Origin: Gracilaria domingensis
Taxonomy: Eukaryota; Rhodophyta; Florideophyceae; Gracilariales; Gracilariaceae
Direction of reading: 5' to 3'
Assembly: GCA_022539475.1 (NCBI GenBank)
Contig: VCMS01000030.1
Location: 62,001-126,000, forward strand
Length of the DNA: 64,000 nt
In this document: piece after piece, positions 1 to 10,700 of the stretch
Layout: each line of letters starts with the position of its first letter
Position numbering within the stretch: the stretch's first letter is position 1
Notes under the pieces: model-generated
Database searches by the model: none
What the model was told of the DNA's origin: nothing
Seen by the model: the letters and a program-made list of their open reading frames with translations, nothing else
Program-made: the position numbers and the translations under genes

Positions 1-1269
1 CTTATTCTCTTTCGCTTCCTCCACATTGTCCACATCATTCGAGGCCGCACGGATTATATTGAAGTAGGCATGACAAACAGAATCCAACAAGGTTTTCTTC
101 GCACCGAAGAGCTCTTGTGGAGTCGCTTCCGCGTCCGCCTCCCGCATATCTTTCTCGACATCCTTTTCATCAACTGCATGTTTTTCTTGTTTCATCAGGC
201 GCCTCCGTTTCACTTTGCTTAATCGCTTACTGCCCTTTGACTCTCCTTTCTTTGACTGGCTCGATAGTGGAAGACGCGCAAAGTGAGCAAACTGAATTTC
301 TGTGAGTGGGGCGACGAGCTCTGCCGGCGCTGATCGCTTCTTTCTCCCGGCAACTTTTGCAAGATTCTTTGCAATCGAAACACATAGCTCAAGCGTGTTT
401 CCGGATGCTCGATGCGCGTTCTGCAGCACTGTCGAAAGCGCATGAGAACACAGTTTCCGAATCTCAGCCTCTTGATTGCATACGTGAGTGCAAACTGTGG
501 TAGCGATGACTTCTGCTTCGTTAAAGTGTGGCACTGAGCGGAGGAGTTCCGAGAGGGCCTTACAAGCTGCGAACCGAACTCTGGTCATATTTCGACTCAC
601 AGGGGTATGCCGAATGCCGGAGAACCTCCAATTCGAAAGACTGATGCACGATTTCACGAAACGTTGATAGTTTGAAAGAAGAGCCTCTTCAAAGTCTCGC
701 AAACGTTTTGTTTCTTTCGACACTTTTGTTTCTGCTTCTTTGTCAGTTATCCGACGTATTCTATAGCCTGGGGCTATGTCTTTGTAAACCTGCGACTCTG
801 TAAGCAGAATTAGTGCCGCTACTTTGCCCTTAGACTCACGTCCCATAGATCGAAGTTCTCGCAGCAACGAAACATTCTCCGCAGGGTTGGCAGTGATTTT
901 GGATGCCATAGAAGCAATGCTAACCTTGATCTCCCCTAGTTTCTCGATCTGTTCTGCGTACTTCTCGAGAGCATAGCGAGGACGCTTGCGTGATCTCTTC
1001 TCGCCTTGGTTGATATTCTCGCTTGTTTCTGGCTTCTCCTCTTCTTTGAGATCGCTCGAAACTTGTTCAAAGAATGCATTCTTCTCTTTCTTGGTCTTCG
1101 CTTTGGCAATGAACTTGGGGCGAGCCTGTTGTACCTTCTTTACGATACCATCTGCCTGAACAACAGGAAGTGAACGAGGCTGACGTTCCTGACTGGCAAA
1201 CCTCCTCGAAACTTCCCATGCAGGGGCATTTCCTTCCTTATTGCTCTTCTTGCGCCTTCTGCGGGTCAT
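1..1269 (-). CDS. NOC3: NOC3-like nucleolar complex protein, N-terminal part (runs off window)
   Basis: An open frame runs from ATG at 1269 leftward to base 1 without a stop (423 codons), so the gene is cut by the window edge. The N-terminus is very basic (MTRRRRKKSNKEG), as expected for a nucleolar protein. It is followed by an acidic/lysine-rich linker and then a helical region with the NOC3 hallmark order: ANPAENVSLLRELRSM, then YKDIAPGYRIRRIT, then KRLRDFEEALLSNYQRFVK. Known NOC3 (FAD24 in animals) works with NOC2 in pre-60S ribosome export and also in replication licensing. The family is about 700-850 aa, so roughly half is missing here. The start is the first Met after the upstream AT-rich spacer and is shared with the divergent E(z) promoter region. 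Family assignment is from motif order only. Confidence 0.85.
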   Translation of the reverse strand, partial: MTRRRRKKSNKEGNAPAWEVSRRFASQERQPRSLPVVQADGIVKKVQQARPKFIAKAKTKKEKNAFFEQVSSDLKEEEKPETSENINQGEKRSRKRPRYALEKYAEQIEKLGEIKVSIASMASKITANPAENVSLLRELRSMGRESKGKVAALILLTESQVYKDIAPGYRIRRITDKEAETKVSKETKRLRDFEEALLSNYQRFVKSCISLSNWRFSGIRHTPVSRNMTRVRFAACKALSELLRSVPHFNEAEVIATTVCTHVCNQEAEIRKLCSHALSTVLQNAHRASGNTLELCVSIAKNLAKVAGRKKRSAPAELVAPLTEIQFAHFARLPLSSQSKKGESKGSKRLSKVKRRRLMKQEKHAVDEKDVEKDMREADAEATPQELFGAKKTLLDSVCHAYFNIIRAASNDVDNVEEAKENK

Positions 1270-1830
1270 TATGTAGTCTTTCAAGAAAAGCTGCACTAAT
1301 GCTATAGCAGCGTAGTGGTCCGAACACTAGCTAGCTAGCAGAAAGTCCTCAGCACCTTGACTCAACCTTTTTATCTCAAAAGACATTCGGATCAGATACG
1401 CATGATTTACCAAGGGTATTGTCGACGGCGAGAAAACACAAGTTCCAAACTCATCATTTTCCAGTCAGTTTTAAAGACTTTAGGAATGGACTGGAAAATG
1501 ATGAGTTTAACTTTAAAAAGTTAAACAATTCAAAACAGAAAATGAACAAAATGGGTTTTCCCGCCATATTTTGCGCACGAGTTTCTCAACTTCATAGATA
1601 CCCTACGGTGGCATGGAATCAACGAGCAATGCGGTGCACTTCGCTGAGCATATCTATGATATCGTTCTTCAGGACGTCAATCTAGCGTCGAAGGGACAGG
1701 CCTGGATTACGAGCTCAAGAGGATAGCGACGTAAAAGAGGACCCATTTTGTTCACTGCAATCAGTTGTTCGACATCGCTTCATTTGAAAGAAAGTCTTGT
1801 TCTTTTTGGCTTTTCACTCTGAATAGGCTA
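1270..1830. promoter_or_regulatory. Divergent promoter region between NOC3 and E(z), with a perfect hairpin
   Basis: This 561-nt spacer separates two outward-facing start codons (1269 and 1831). The only strong structure I see is the 20-bp perfect inverted repeat at 1447-1508, listed separately. A short frame at 1419-1685 has no protein-like character and overlaps the hairpin, so I do not call it. Confidence 0.5.
1447..1508. repeat. Perfect 20-bp inverted repeat (hairpin)
   Basis: Bases 1447-1466 (AAACTCATCATTTTCCAGTC) are the exact reverse complement of 1489-1508, separated by a 22-nt A/T-rich loop. Either strand transcribed through here would form a 20-bp stem. It lies in the NOC3/E(z) spacer and belongs to no coding frame I accept. 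It could be a terminator, a small-RNA precursor, or a relic of a miniature transposon. Confidence 0.85.
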
Positions 1831-4130
1831 ATGCAGCGAAGGCGTCCACCAAGGAACGGTAGCCTGAAATCTAGAAAGCAATTGTTGAGCGAAATCCCGG
1901 ATTTGGTTAGGTAAGTAGAGGTAAATAACGCGGGCAGTGCATAGATATCCGCAGTGCTCGTTTTCTAACACCCAATCCATATCCATTCGTTAGCGCAATT
2001 CTGTACCGACACCATGAAGAATGTAGTGCTTATGCCGCTACGGTAATCGAAGCGACAGTGGCGGAGGCGACCGTGTTCGAAAGGCTCAAACGTATCAGGA
2101 GGGATACCTATTTGGATCAACATGAATGGAGACTCTCATCCAGGATGGAATCGATAAGAAAGAAATACAGTCCCGAAGATGATCTTGTGGATCCGGGTCT
2201 GCTTGCATTGGATGCCATTGTGGAATCATCAGCCCGTGTTAAGCGACAAGTTCAGAGGGCGCAAGGACGGCGAGCAGGCAGGCATAACAGTATCAAAGTG
2301 AGCATGCCATTTGTGCCCACACCCCCTAAATACGACGCATGGATCCCGGTGAAGAGTAATTATTGGGTTGGAAAGGAACTGAACCTGGAGCCATACATGC
2401 CGTTCTTGGGCGACCAGGATCAGGATTGCGAATTGTCGTTTGAAGTATTTGAGGACATGGCCGGAGGCGCCGACAAAGAAATTGACTTGAGTGATGGGGA
2501 AGTAACGAAAGAAGGAAAGTTTCGCATGCCTAAAGATGACGTCGAGCGCGTTGACTACTACTCGTTGGCACAGATGAGATGGCGAGAAGGTTCGCGAAAA
2601 GCCATTCTAGCGGTTTTACATCAGTTTATCAAGTTTGACGATACCATGTGGCGAGTGCTCGCTGTTGCTCTTGGGATCCAAGACTTGAGCAGAATCAAAG
2701 CTATAGCCAAAGTGGCGCAGAAGCGAAAACGAGAGCACACGCTGCGAATCGAACGTCGTAAGCAACAGGTACAAAAACTAATATCGCACAACAGGGCATG
2801 GAATGAGCGCTCAGGAGGTGAGCTTTTGGAGCAGGAGGAATCGAACAGTGGCAGTGGGTTTATGAAGCACTATTGCCTAATTTGCCACATGTTTGCCTGT
2901 CCTCAACACGAGTCTTTCAACGTAGAACCAATCATAGCGATTCCGGACAAGAGAAGCATGGACAGAGAAAAGGCGTTGAAGACAAACGCTGCAGAAGCAT
3001 GTTCGAACGACTGCTTCCTGAACAAACAGCTTGGCGCAATTGACGTGGACGTGGAGTGGAGCATGGACGAAATTATTTGCATGCGAGAATGCGTTCCGAT
3101 ATTCGGACTAGATCCGTGCTCTCTGGCGTTGGGCGTAGGATCAAAGTCATGTCGACAGGTGCATGAAAAGCTACTCGACCCGTTGGAAGCAGACGTGGCG
3201 AGACAAGAATTGGTCAAGTCACGGCGCACGCGACGGTTGGATGGCAGACAGTCGGATGCAATGGACAAGGACAAGTCAAACGAGGTGATAGTGGAACCGT
3301 ACGACCCCAACTCAATTGACCAAGACTTTTCGCCGTGCTATCACGAAGGACCTTGTACTCAGGAAACGTGCTCGTGCGTGAAGAAGGGCATGCACTGTGA
3401 GGCGACGTGCGGGTGTAAGAGCGGGAGATTCGTGGCAGGCGGTGAGACGGGCGGCATCATATGGGACGACTGTCCGGGCGGGAAACACGGCGCGGCGGGG
3501 GCGAGCTGCCAGAACCGGCATTATGGGTGCGGCTGCGTGGACGGCGCGTGTACCAGCTCGCGCTGCGCGTGCTGGGAGCACAACCGGGCGTGCACGCCGG
3601 ACTTTTGCGACTGCGACTGCGTGACGCTGCCGCATCATACGCGGCTCTCGAAGCGGCGGTGCTCCAACACGCCGGCGAACATCGCGCAGCACAAGCGCAC
3701 GTACGTGGGCCAGTCGGACGTGCACGGGTTCGGGCTGTTCGCGGGCGAGCGGTTCGAGAAGGGGGACCTGGTGGGCATGTACAACGGGCAGATGATCGAC
3801 ACGCGGCTGGCGGACGTGATCGGCTTCCTGTACGACGCGATGGAGCGCACGTACATCTTCAACGTGACGGAGTCGCTGGTGATCGACGGCGGGCTGCTGG
3901 GCAGCAAGGTGAAGTTCATCAACCACACCAAGTCGGGCGGGGTGGAGAACTGCGGCAGCCGGCTGGTGCGCGTGCGCGGCGACGCGTACGTGGGGCTGTA
4001 CTGCAAGCGCGCCGTGGAGGCGGGCGAGGAGTTCCTGTTCGACTACCGCTTCACGGGCGCCGTGCCGCTGTGGGCGCAGGACGGCGGCGAGGCGCGCGCG
4101 CCGGACGCGCCGCCCAGATCGCGCCGCTGA
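1831..4130 (+). CDS. EZH: E(z)-type histone H3K27 methyltransferase (PRC2 catalytic subunit), two exons
   Basis: Model: exon 1 at 1831-1910, intron 1911-1993 (GTAAGT...TTAG, 83 nt, with a CTAAC branch-like site), exon 2 at 1994-4130. This gives 738 aa, close to the usual ~740 of EZH proteins. The long frame alone has no early ATG (it would start at GTG 2058), which is why the first exon is needed. Order: N-terminal helices, a Cys-rich MCSS-like region (CLICHMFACPQH), the CXC domain (about residues 480-560, many CxC and CxxxxC pairs), and a C-terminal SET domain (about 595-715) with FINH, ENCG and FLFDYRF. E(z) trimethylates H3K27 within PRC2 with ESC and Su(z)12 and silences genes and transposons. 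The SET knot carries a small insertion (NHTKSGGVENC instead of NHSxNPNC). Base composition changes sharply to GC-rich inside the gene near 3.4 kb. Confidence 0.92.
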
Positions 4131-4531
4131 GGCGGCGGCGCGGCGCGCGCGCCGATGGCATGCAAATTGCATCGCGCAATTTGCCGCGCCAATGCGCGCG
4201 CGCCAGCGCCGCCGCGTGGCGGCGCGCGCGCCGCGCCATTGGCGCGCGTGCGGCAGATTTTTCGCGCAGCGCAATGCCAAATCGCGCGCCGCGCCGCGCT
4301 GGCAGCCGCCGCGCGCGCGCTCGTTTTGGCACATCTCATCTCCGTTGCAGCCGCGACCGTTCAGCGCCACACGCGCTGCTACGAAGGTAGATCCCCCCGC
4401 GCCGCACACACTCGCACGCGCCCGCGGAGCCGCCCTCCTCCCCCCTCCCACCCCTCCCCCCCCCCCTCCCACCCCTCCCCCTCCCCCCCGCGCCGCGCCC
4501 GCCCGCGCCCGTTGCCCTCCCCCGCTTCTAT
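4131..4531. promoter_or_regulatory. GC-rich spacer with inverted CCAAT boxes and palindromes
   Basis: The 400-nt spacer upstream of the HAT-repeat gene contains CCAAT at 4189-4193 and its inverse ATTGG at 4238-4242, embedded in alternating GC. It also has a 9-bp inverted repeat GCAAATTGC (4162-4170 with 4176-4184) and a C-rich pyrimidine tract at about 4435-4490. A TATA-like stretch (TCTATATGG) sits directly on the first ATG. CCAAT boxes are classic NF-Y sites, but function here is inferred only. Confidence 0.5.
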
Positions 4532-7500
4532 ATGGCCGTGGCGCCCCGCCGTCCGCCGCGCAGCCCGCGCGCGCCGCGCTACTGCTATGTGGCGCCGTCG
4601 TGCGTCGGCTCGCCCCTCATGCCCAACGCCGCGCTCCACGTGACGCGCGCCGAGCACTGCCAGGTCGCCGTCACCCGCGCGCTCGGCCCCCACGGCAATC
4701 GCAGCTTTGTCAACGGCTACAGCAACCTCTTCTTTCGTTCCGATAGCATCTGGTCGCCCAGCTTTGACTCGCATCGCGGCGATCCGGTGGGCAACTCTGG
4801 CGGCACCCAGTTCGGCGGCCCGGGCAACGGCGACTGGGGCGTGGGCAGCAACAACTCCTTCTCCACCTTTCCGAGCGGCACGTTGGAGTACGGCCGTCGG
4901 CGCGGCCGCGATGAGCAGCCTCCCAACCCGGTTGCCTCGCTTACTCTCCCTCCGCTGGCATCCCAGTATTCCCCGCCTCCGCTCGTGTCTTCATTTGATG
5001 GCTCCTCCTTTATCCACAGCTCTTCATCGCAAACCACCGAGTTTCTGCGTCCCAAGTCTCTGCCGACCGCAAGCCAATACGTGCAGTGGCAGAGAGTTTC
5101 GCGCTTCTCCAACAACCACGACGTCGTAACGTCGTCTGCGCTATCTGCTTCTTCGGCCGACCAAAATTCTACTGTCACGCCGAGCAAGCTCAACGCCTCC
5201 GCCGTGTCCAGCGCTTCCGTGTCCAGGACGGCGTCCGAGCCGTCGGTGGGCGTTCGAAGAAGGAAAAGGACCTCGAATTCCGCCTCTCCAACGTACAAGA
5301 ACGCTCCACAAAATCATGATCAAAGTCGAGGCCCGCCGCCTAGACCCAACAAGCCGTACTCGTCAAAACACAGCGGACATCAGTTTCAGAGCAAGCTTCG
5401 CCGACAAGTCCGCGCCATCTTCGAACGCGCGAAGGAAGAAGAGAGGAATGGAAATTTAAATGAGGCACGAATCTTACTGCGTCAATGTCTTGATCTCGAT
5501 AAGCAAGACAGTCATTCGTGGTTGGCGCTGGCGAGGCTGGAGTCCAGGGCAGGCGGTGTGTCCTTGCGAAACCTGCCCCATAACAATCAGAACGACAACG
5601 ATTCGGAGCGCCCTTCTCACTCTTCGAATGCCGCCCGCGGTACTGAGATTGCGCGCTCAATATTTAAGCTTGGTCTTGATGAATGCCCCAACAGCGTGCA
5701 TCTCATCCAGGCCTGGGCTGTTCTGGAGCACCGATGCGGAAATCGTGATATCGCACGGCAGCTCTTTGCAAGGGGTCTAGCTTTAGAGCCTGACAATGCG
5801 TACGTGAGTCAGGCGTGGGGCTTGTTGGAACAAAGGGTTGGAAACACAGATAAGGCGAGGGAATTATTCCGCCAGACTGTGTCCTTGCGGCCGCATCCAG
5901 AAGTTTGCGCAGCGTGGGCCGTTCTGGAAGCTAGGGAGGGTAATATTCACTATGCAAGGGATTTGTACGTGAAGGGACTGAGAGCGTGCAAAACCGCAGG
6001 CAACCAGTCATCAGCCGCCATCTTTAGATCATGGGCGGAGATGGAGGAAAGAGTTGGTGATCTTCCTAAAGCTCGCGAGCTGCTTAACAAGGCAATCGCC
6101 ACTCAACCGCGAATGACGGAGGCTTATGTCGCGCTTGCACGTCTGGAGGCGAGGAGAGGTGGTACGACCAGGGCTGTAGAGTTGATGCGCGCGGCAGCAT
6201 CCCTGTCCCCCAAACCACCTGCTTCAGTGTTTAATGCTTGGGCTCAGATTGAATGGACTTGCTGCGGTCGCGTAGATGAAGCGCGTACGCTTTTGAAGAA
6301 AGGCCACGATTGCCATCCCTCAGATCCAGCCATCTTGCAGAGCCTTGGAACGCTTGAAGAACGTTGTGGGAACCCAGAGGAGGCGAAGAGACTGTTCTAC
6401 TCAAGCGTATGTGCGCGACCGACTGCTCCCGCCTTTGTTGCCTGGGCTTTGCTCGAAGAAAAAGACGGCCACCTCGATGAAGCAAAACGTCTTTTCGAAG
6501 AAGCTCTGAGCACAGATGCCTTGCATGGAGCTGCATATAACGCCTATGGAATGATGGAGGCAAGAAGGGGGCGTCTGAGTCATGCGAGAGCTGTGTACGA
6601 GCGAGGCCTCAAAGCCCATGCGTCGGCTTCCGTGTGGCATGGCTACGGCCAACTTGAGCTGAAGCAGGACAGAAATCCTGATCGTGCTCGAGAGTTATTC
6701 CGTCTTGGGGTTGCTCAGACGCGAGAAGACACTTCTTTCATATGGCACTCATGGGGAATGCTAGAACTCCAACAGCGTCAAGTCCGGGATGCTCGCAGGG
6801 TGTTTCACGATGCACTGAAACGATACCCCCGAAATTCGAGGGTTCTTGTGGGAGCTGCGCTTGCACATGCAGCGTCATGCTCAAGCACTCATTCAGAAGT
6901 GAAAGAAGCTGTCGAATTCTTTAAGCGTGCAGTCGGGGCTGACCCAACTCATGCCCACGCGTGGCAAGCGTGGGGTGTGTTTGAGTTGCGTCGCGGTCGT
7001 CCCGATGCTGCCCAGGCATTGTTTAGGAGAGGTCTGCGGTTGTGTCCCTCTCACGGAGCGCTGTGGCAGGCGTGGGGCGTGTTGGAGACCTCTCGTGGAG
7101 ACTTCAGCAAAGCTCGTCAACTGTACCAGAAAGGTGCGCAAGCTTGTCCAGCTCATGTGCACTTGTTTCAGGCATGGGCATGCATGGAAGTTAGATCAGG
7201 AAACATCGACAAAGCCCGAGAACTGTTAGACCATGCTCTCGAATTGGACGCTGCTCATGGTGCTGTCTGGAACGCTTACGGCTTGCTGGAAGCCCGACAT
7301 GGAACGTTAGCCAAGGCACGACAGAACTTTTCCACTGGTATTCGTCGTTCTCCTCATCACGCTCCGTTGTATAGGGCGTTCGGCCAAGCAGAATCGCGAG
7401 CCGGAAATTACGAAAGGGCCAGACAATTGTTCCAGCAAGGCCTTCATGTCGATCCGCGACATGCCCCATTGTACCACGCTTATGCACAATTTGAAGCAAT

Positions 7501-7714
7501 GCTCGGAAACGTTGCGGCACTCAGTGAGCTAAGGAAACAAGCTGAAGATTTCTTCGGGTCTGAAGCTCAAGCCGTTCAGGTATTGAGGAACGGAGAACCG
7601 GATGTCGACCCTGAAGTGATTGAGAATTCTGATGAAAATCCCGAAGGAAAGTACTCGGCTATGGTTACCCCTATGGAGCTCGCCTTAGACGGAGGGAACG
7701 TGTACGACAAATAG
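4532..7714 (+). CDS. HAT/TPR-repeat organelle RNA-processing factor, Mbb1/HCF107-like
   Basis: A 1060-aa frame. Residues 1-270 are low-complexity (Arg/Pro then Ser-rich) and could include a transit peptide. From about residue 290 to 1000 there are some twenty 34-residue units with the HAT/TPR pattern: recurrent W or Y followed by G/E near LE, then GN or G, then ARELF. Examples are AWGLLEQRVGNTDKARELF and AWACMEVRSGNIDKARELL. In green algae and plants this architecture defines Mbb1 and HCF107, which bind the 5' ends of plastid psbB/psbH transcripts and protect them. I infer a plastid RNA-stability role. The start is uncertain: ATG 4532 abuts a TATA-like sequence and ATG 4619 is also in frame. 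The 5' 300 nt are GC-rich and the remainder is balanced. Confidence 0.8.
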   Translation: MAVAPRRPPRSPRAPRYCYVAPSCVGSPLMPNAALHVTRAEHCQVAVTRALGPHGNRSFVNGYSNLFFRSDSIWSPSFDSHRGDPVGNSGGTQFGGPGNGDWGVGSNNSFSTFPSGTLEYGRRRGRDEQPPNPVASLTLPPLASQYSPPPLVSSFDGSSFIHSSSSQTTEFLRPKSLPTASQYVQWQRVSRFSNNHDVVTSSALSASSADQNSTVTPSKLNASAVSSASVSRTASEPSVGVRRRKRTSNSASPTYKNAPQNHDQSRGPPPRPNKPYSSKHSGHQFQSKLRRQVRAIFERAKEEERNGNLNEARILLRQCLDLDKQDSHSWLALARLESRAGGVSLRNLPHNNQNDNDSERPSHSSNAARGTEIARSIFKLGLDECPNSVHLIQAWAVLEHRCGNRDIARQLFARGLALEPDNAYVSQAWGLLEQRVGNTDKARELFRQTVSLRPHPEVCAAWAVLEAREGNIHYARDLYVKGLRACKTAGNQSSAAIFRSWAEMEERVGDLPKARELLNKAIATQPRMTEAYVALARLEARRGGTTRAVELMRAAASLSPKPPASVFNAWAQIEWTCCGRVDEARTLLKKGHDCHPSDPAILQSLGTLEERCGNPEEAKRLFYSSVCARPTAPAFVAWALLEEKDGHLDEAKRLFEEALSTDALHGAAYNAYGMMEARRGRLSHARAVYERGLKAHASASVWHGYGQLELKQDRNPDRARELFRLGVAQTREDTSFIWHSWGMLELQQRQVRDARRVFHDALKRYPRNSRVLVGAALAHAASCSSTHSEVKEAVEFFKRAVGADPTHAHAWQAWGVFELRRGRPDAAQALFRRGLRLCPSHGALWQAWGVLETSRGDFSKARQLYQKGAQACPAHVHLFQAWACMEVRSGNIDKARELLDHALELDAAHGAVWNAYGLLEARHGTLAKARQNFSTGIRRSPHHAPLYRAFGQAESRAGNYERARQLFQQGLHVDPRHAPLYHAYAQFEAMLGNVAALSELRKQAEDFFGSEAQAVQVLRNGEPDVDPEVIENSDENPEGKYSAMVTPMELALDGGNVYDK

Positions 7715-10700
7715 ACGGAAGTAATCCGCACAGGAGAGTATCCATTGCAGTTCACTCCCTTTCGGTAGTACCGTGGAAGTGGCCTGCTTTGAAATAGTTA
7801 TTTCTTGAACAACAATACAAGTATGTGAACTTGCTTATAATAAGGTTCTCCGTTACATTGTCAAGCCCTCTTGTAAAACGGTCAATCTTGTCTAAATATT
7901 ATATGCCTCCCGCAAACGAAGAACATACGCGTTTCAAACACTCTCTCTCACAAGCATATCGACCTTGTTTCTCTTTCGAAATTCGATTAGGCAGTGGTCA
8001 TTATACGTTTTCTATAGCTGTAATCTTCCTCTCGAGACAGATCTCCTTCAGCTTCGCATATAGTACAAAATCCGTAAAAACACACAACATCCGCCGTCAC
8101 GAGTTGTGTCTTGCTTTCCTCGGGAAGCAACATGGATCTGCCATCGGGCCCCCATCAGAGGCCAGCGTCTTGCATCCGCTACAAATCTGGGATATCCATA
8201 AATAGAGAGAAAAAAAGAGAGAGAAATCCTAGAGAGATGGCCGAGCGGTTGATCCACAAGATGAACCAGCTTCTATTTCAGCCTTCGCCTTCCTATCGGA
8301 ACGCCCGGTTACAATGCGTAGAAGATAATACTGCAAGGTAATTTCGTTCTTTTCTTCCTAGGCCATAGTTCGAGTTTCAAAGCTCATGCCCATTTGCGTC
8401 CGCCTTAAACATTCTAGATATGCTCGAAAAGAAGAAATCGAAGCAGTTCATGAACAAAAGAGAAAGAGCAACGTTGCTAACGTGGAACGTGTGCAAAGGA
8501 CGACAAACTTCTTCGTGTTACTCTGTCACCTTCGAGCAAATCACATCGAGAGGAAGAGCTTCAAAGAACGAAAAAGATTTCTCTCTCTCTAATTATGGGT
8601 ATTCCAGATGAAAAGGAATTAAAAATCCGTTCTACAAACGAGTGCAGAATGTTTGCAGTTTTCATGTTATTGAGAGGAAGTGGACAAGAGCATCACAAGA
8701 AAAAAATCATTCGCTTCCAGAATCCAGGGATGAGTGATCAAAACTTCGATGTAGAGGAGATCATTGATTACTTCTCTATCGACGAACGAAGATGTGGGAG
8801 AGAAAGCAAGGAAGGCAGTAGAATCGGATGGTAGAGAAAAGCATCCCTCCGTTGAAAACAGCGGCTCGAGTAAAGAACCCTCCCAAAGAATGCTGCGTTA
8901 CGCGAAAGATATACGTGGAAACTCAACCGGAAGTCTTTGTTCTGGGGTCAGTTATAGAACCTGTGGATCAGCAGCGTGACACAATTAACGTTAGAAACAA
9001 CGTCAGTTTGTTCTGTGCAGAACAGTCGAGGGTTTGTACTCTTCCAATCGTTTTCGGTCCTTGAAAATCGCGAGAGGAGATGAATCAGCAGAACTTAAAA
9101 CGTGTTGAGTCTTTTTCTGTCCATGATCTGGCCCCTATTCTGAAGGATTTGTATATAACCGCCTGCGAGAAGCTGGTGTATTAGTACGTAAGTGAATCTA
9201 ACGCTCGAGAAAAGAGAGACGTTACCCCTCACAGTTCAGTCCTCATACCTTCATCATGAAGTGTAGCCGAGAAAGTGACGACTGGTCCGATGAGCGGCTC
9301 ACTAGAGGGAAGTCACCACGTCGTACGTCTACGTTCCGATGTTCTTCCTTCATTTAGCTTTAGTTTTGGGCCTGAGGGTATGCAGCTTTGTGTGCTGGGT
9401 AGAAAGATGGGTATTCATACCGTTCTTTTCCGTTTTCGCGTTAGTGCAAACTGCGCTTTCACAGGGGCTGATTTTAGACTAAAAGTTTACCACAATCAAA
9501 GCCTGCTTCTGGTAAGCCAACACAGATGTCTCTTCATCCGTTCTGTACAGAGTGATGAGACACTATATGAAAAGCGAAGATGGTCCAGCGGAGCAATTGT
9601 CGCGTAGTGTATGAAGCTAAATCAAAATTGAGTGAAATCTGCTGCAGTCCCCGGTGTTTTCACCTAACGCTTTTGCCTTCTATATTTTCCTTCTAGGAAA
9701 AGAAAGTCTCATTCTCTTTCAGTGGCATATTTCTTTAGGTTGCCAGGGCAGAGGAAGAAGAAAAAGTACATGTCGAATGCTCTTGCAGATTAAAGTCAAA
9801 AAGTTATGAGCGTGGCTGTTGAAGAATAAATTCTAAACGGGCCATGGAGAGTGTGATCCACGGAGTGTGATGGAACGAGTAAGAGGGCTAGGCGGTTAAC
9901 TACCTATCCCAGTGCTAATGCAATTTAGAAATCGGGCACAGTTAACTGTTCGTGAGCATGTTTCACCAGAGGCGCACAAGAACTATCCTAAGGAAACTGC
10001 GAAACTCGTAGAGTTCATCACTGTTACACGGCGAAAACGTAATTAGGGTCTGACGCAACGCATATGCGTCGCGCAGTGCATGTACGTACAGCTGTTGCAA
10101 TTTTCATGGCGGACGTGTCTTCCACAGGGCTACATCGTCACCGCCAGAAACGTGCCTTTTATAGGGCGCATCACCCCATAGAACACAGCATGCCATTCCA
10201 GGGAATGGATGGTAGCGAAGGTGACGACCCGGTATCTGCATTTGGGCAAAACCCGGTTGATTCTTCTGGAGAGAGTGCCATGCCTCTGTAGGCGTAGTTG
10301 CCCACCGCCCTCTTTTCACCAGAAGTCGAACATTCTCGGATTTCTTTGAGTCGGGTTCGACCAGGGACCCAATGTCTGCTTCTTCCTGTAGAAAGACGTG
10401 TCTACACGCGTAGAATGGAGCACCAGATTGCATCTCCGTTTCACAGCTTTTCGGAGCACATTAGACCGGGCCAACCGGTTATGCTTATATACCATGCCAA
10501 TCAAAAGAAATGTTCACCGCCAAGCCGACTTGTTGGTCTTCTTCTACGTGCAGATTAGCTGTAAACCGACTACATACTTCATTCGCTCCCATGAAACCTT
10601 ACCATAGTCAGCCTAACTGGACAGCGTGTGACAAGCGAAGAGTGTTCAATCTTAAAGGATTTCAGAGTGCGTTTACAGTTCGAACGAACTAAACTGTGTT

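Noticed and set aside
1419-1685. 88-codon frame in the NOC3/E(z) spacer
   Set aside because: It is produced by the hairpin sequence and has no protein-like features.
3312-4472. Long antisense frame (386 codons) over E(z)
   Set aside because: Arg/Ala/His-rich shadow created by GC-ending codons of the real gene; no motif.
8237-8345. tRNA-Ser/Leu-like start (TGGCCGAGCGGTT) at about 8240
   Set aside because: The A-box-like motif is good, but no acceptor stem pairs, the T-arm candidate GGTTACAATGC is poor, and no cloverleaf folds.
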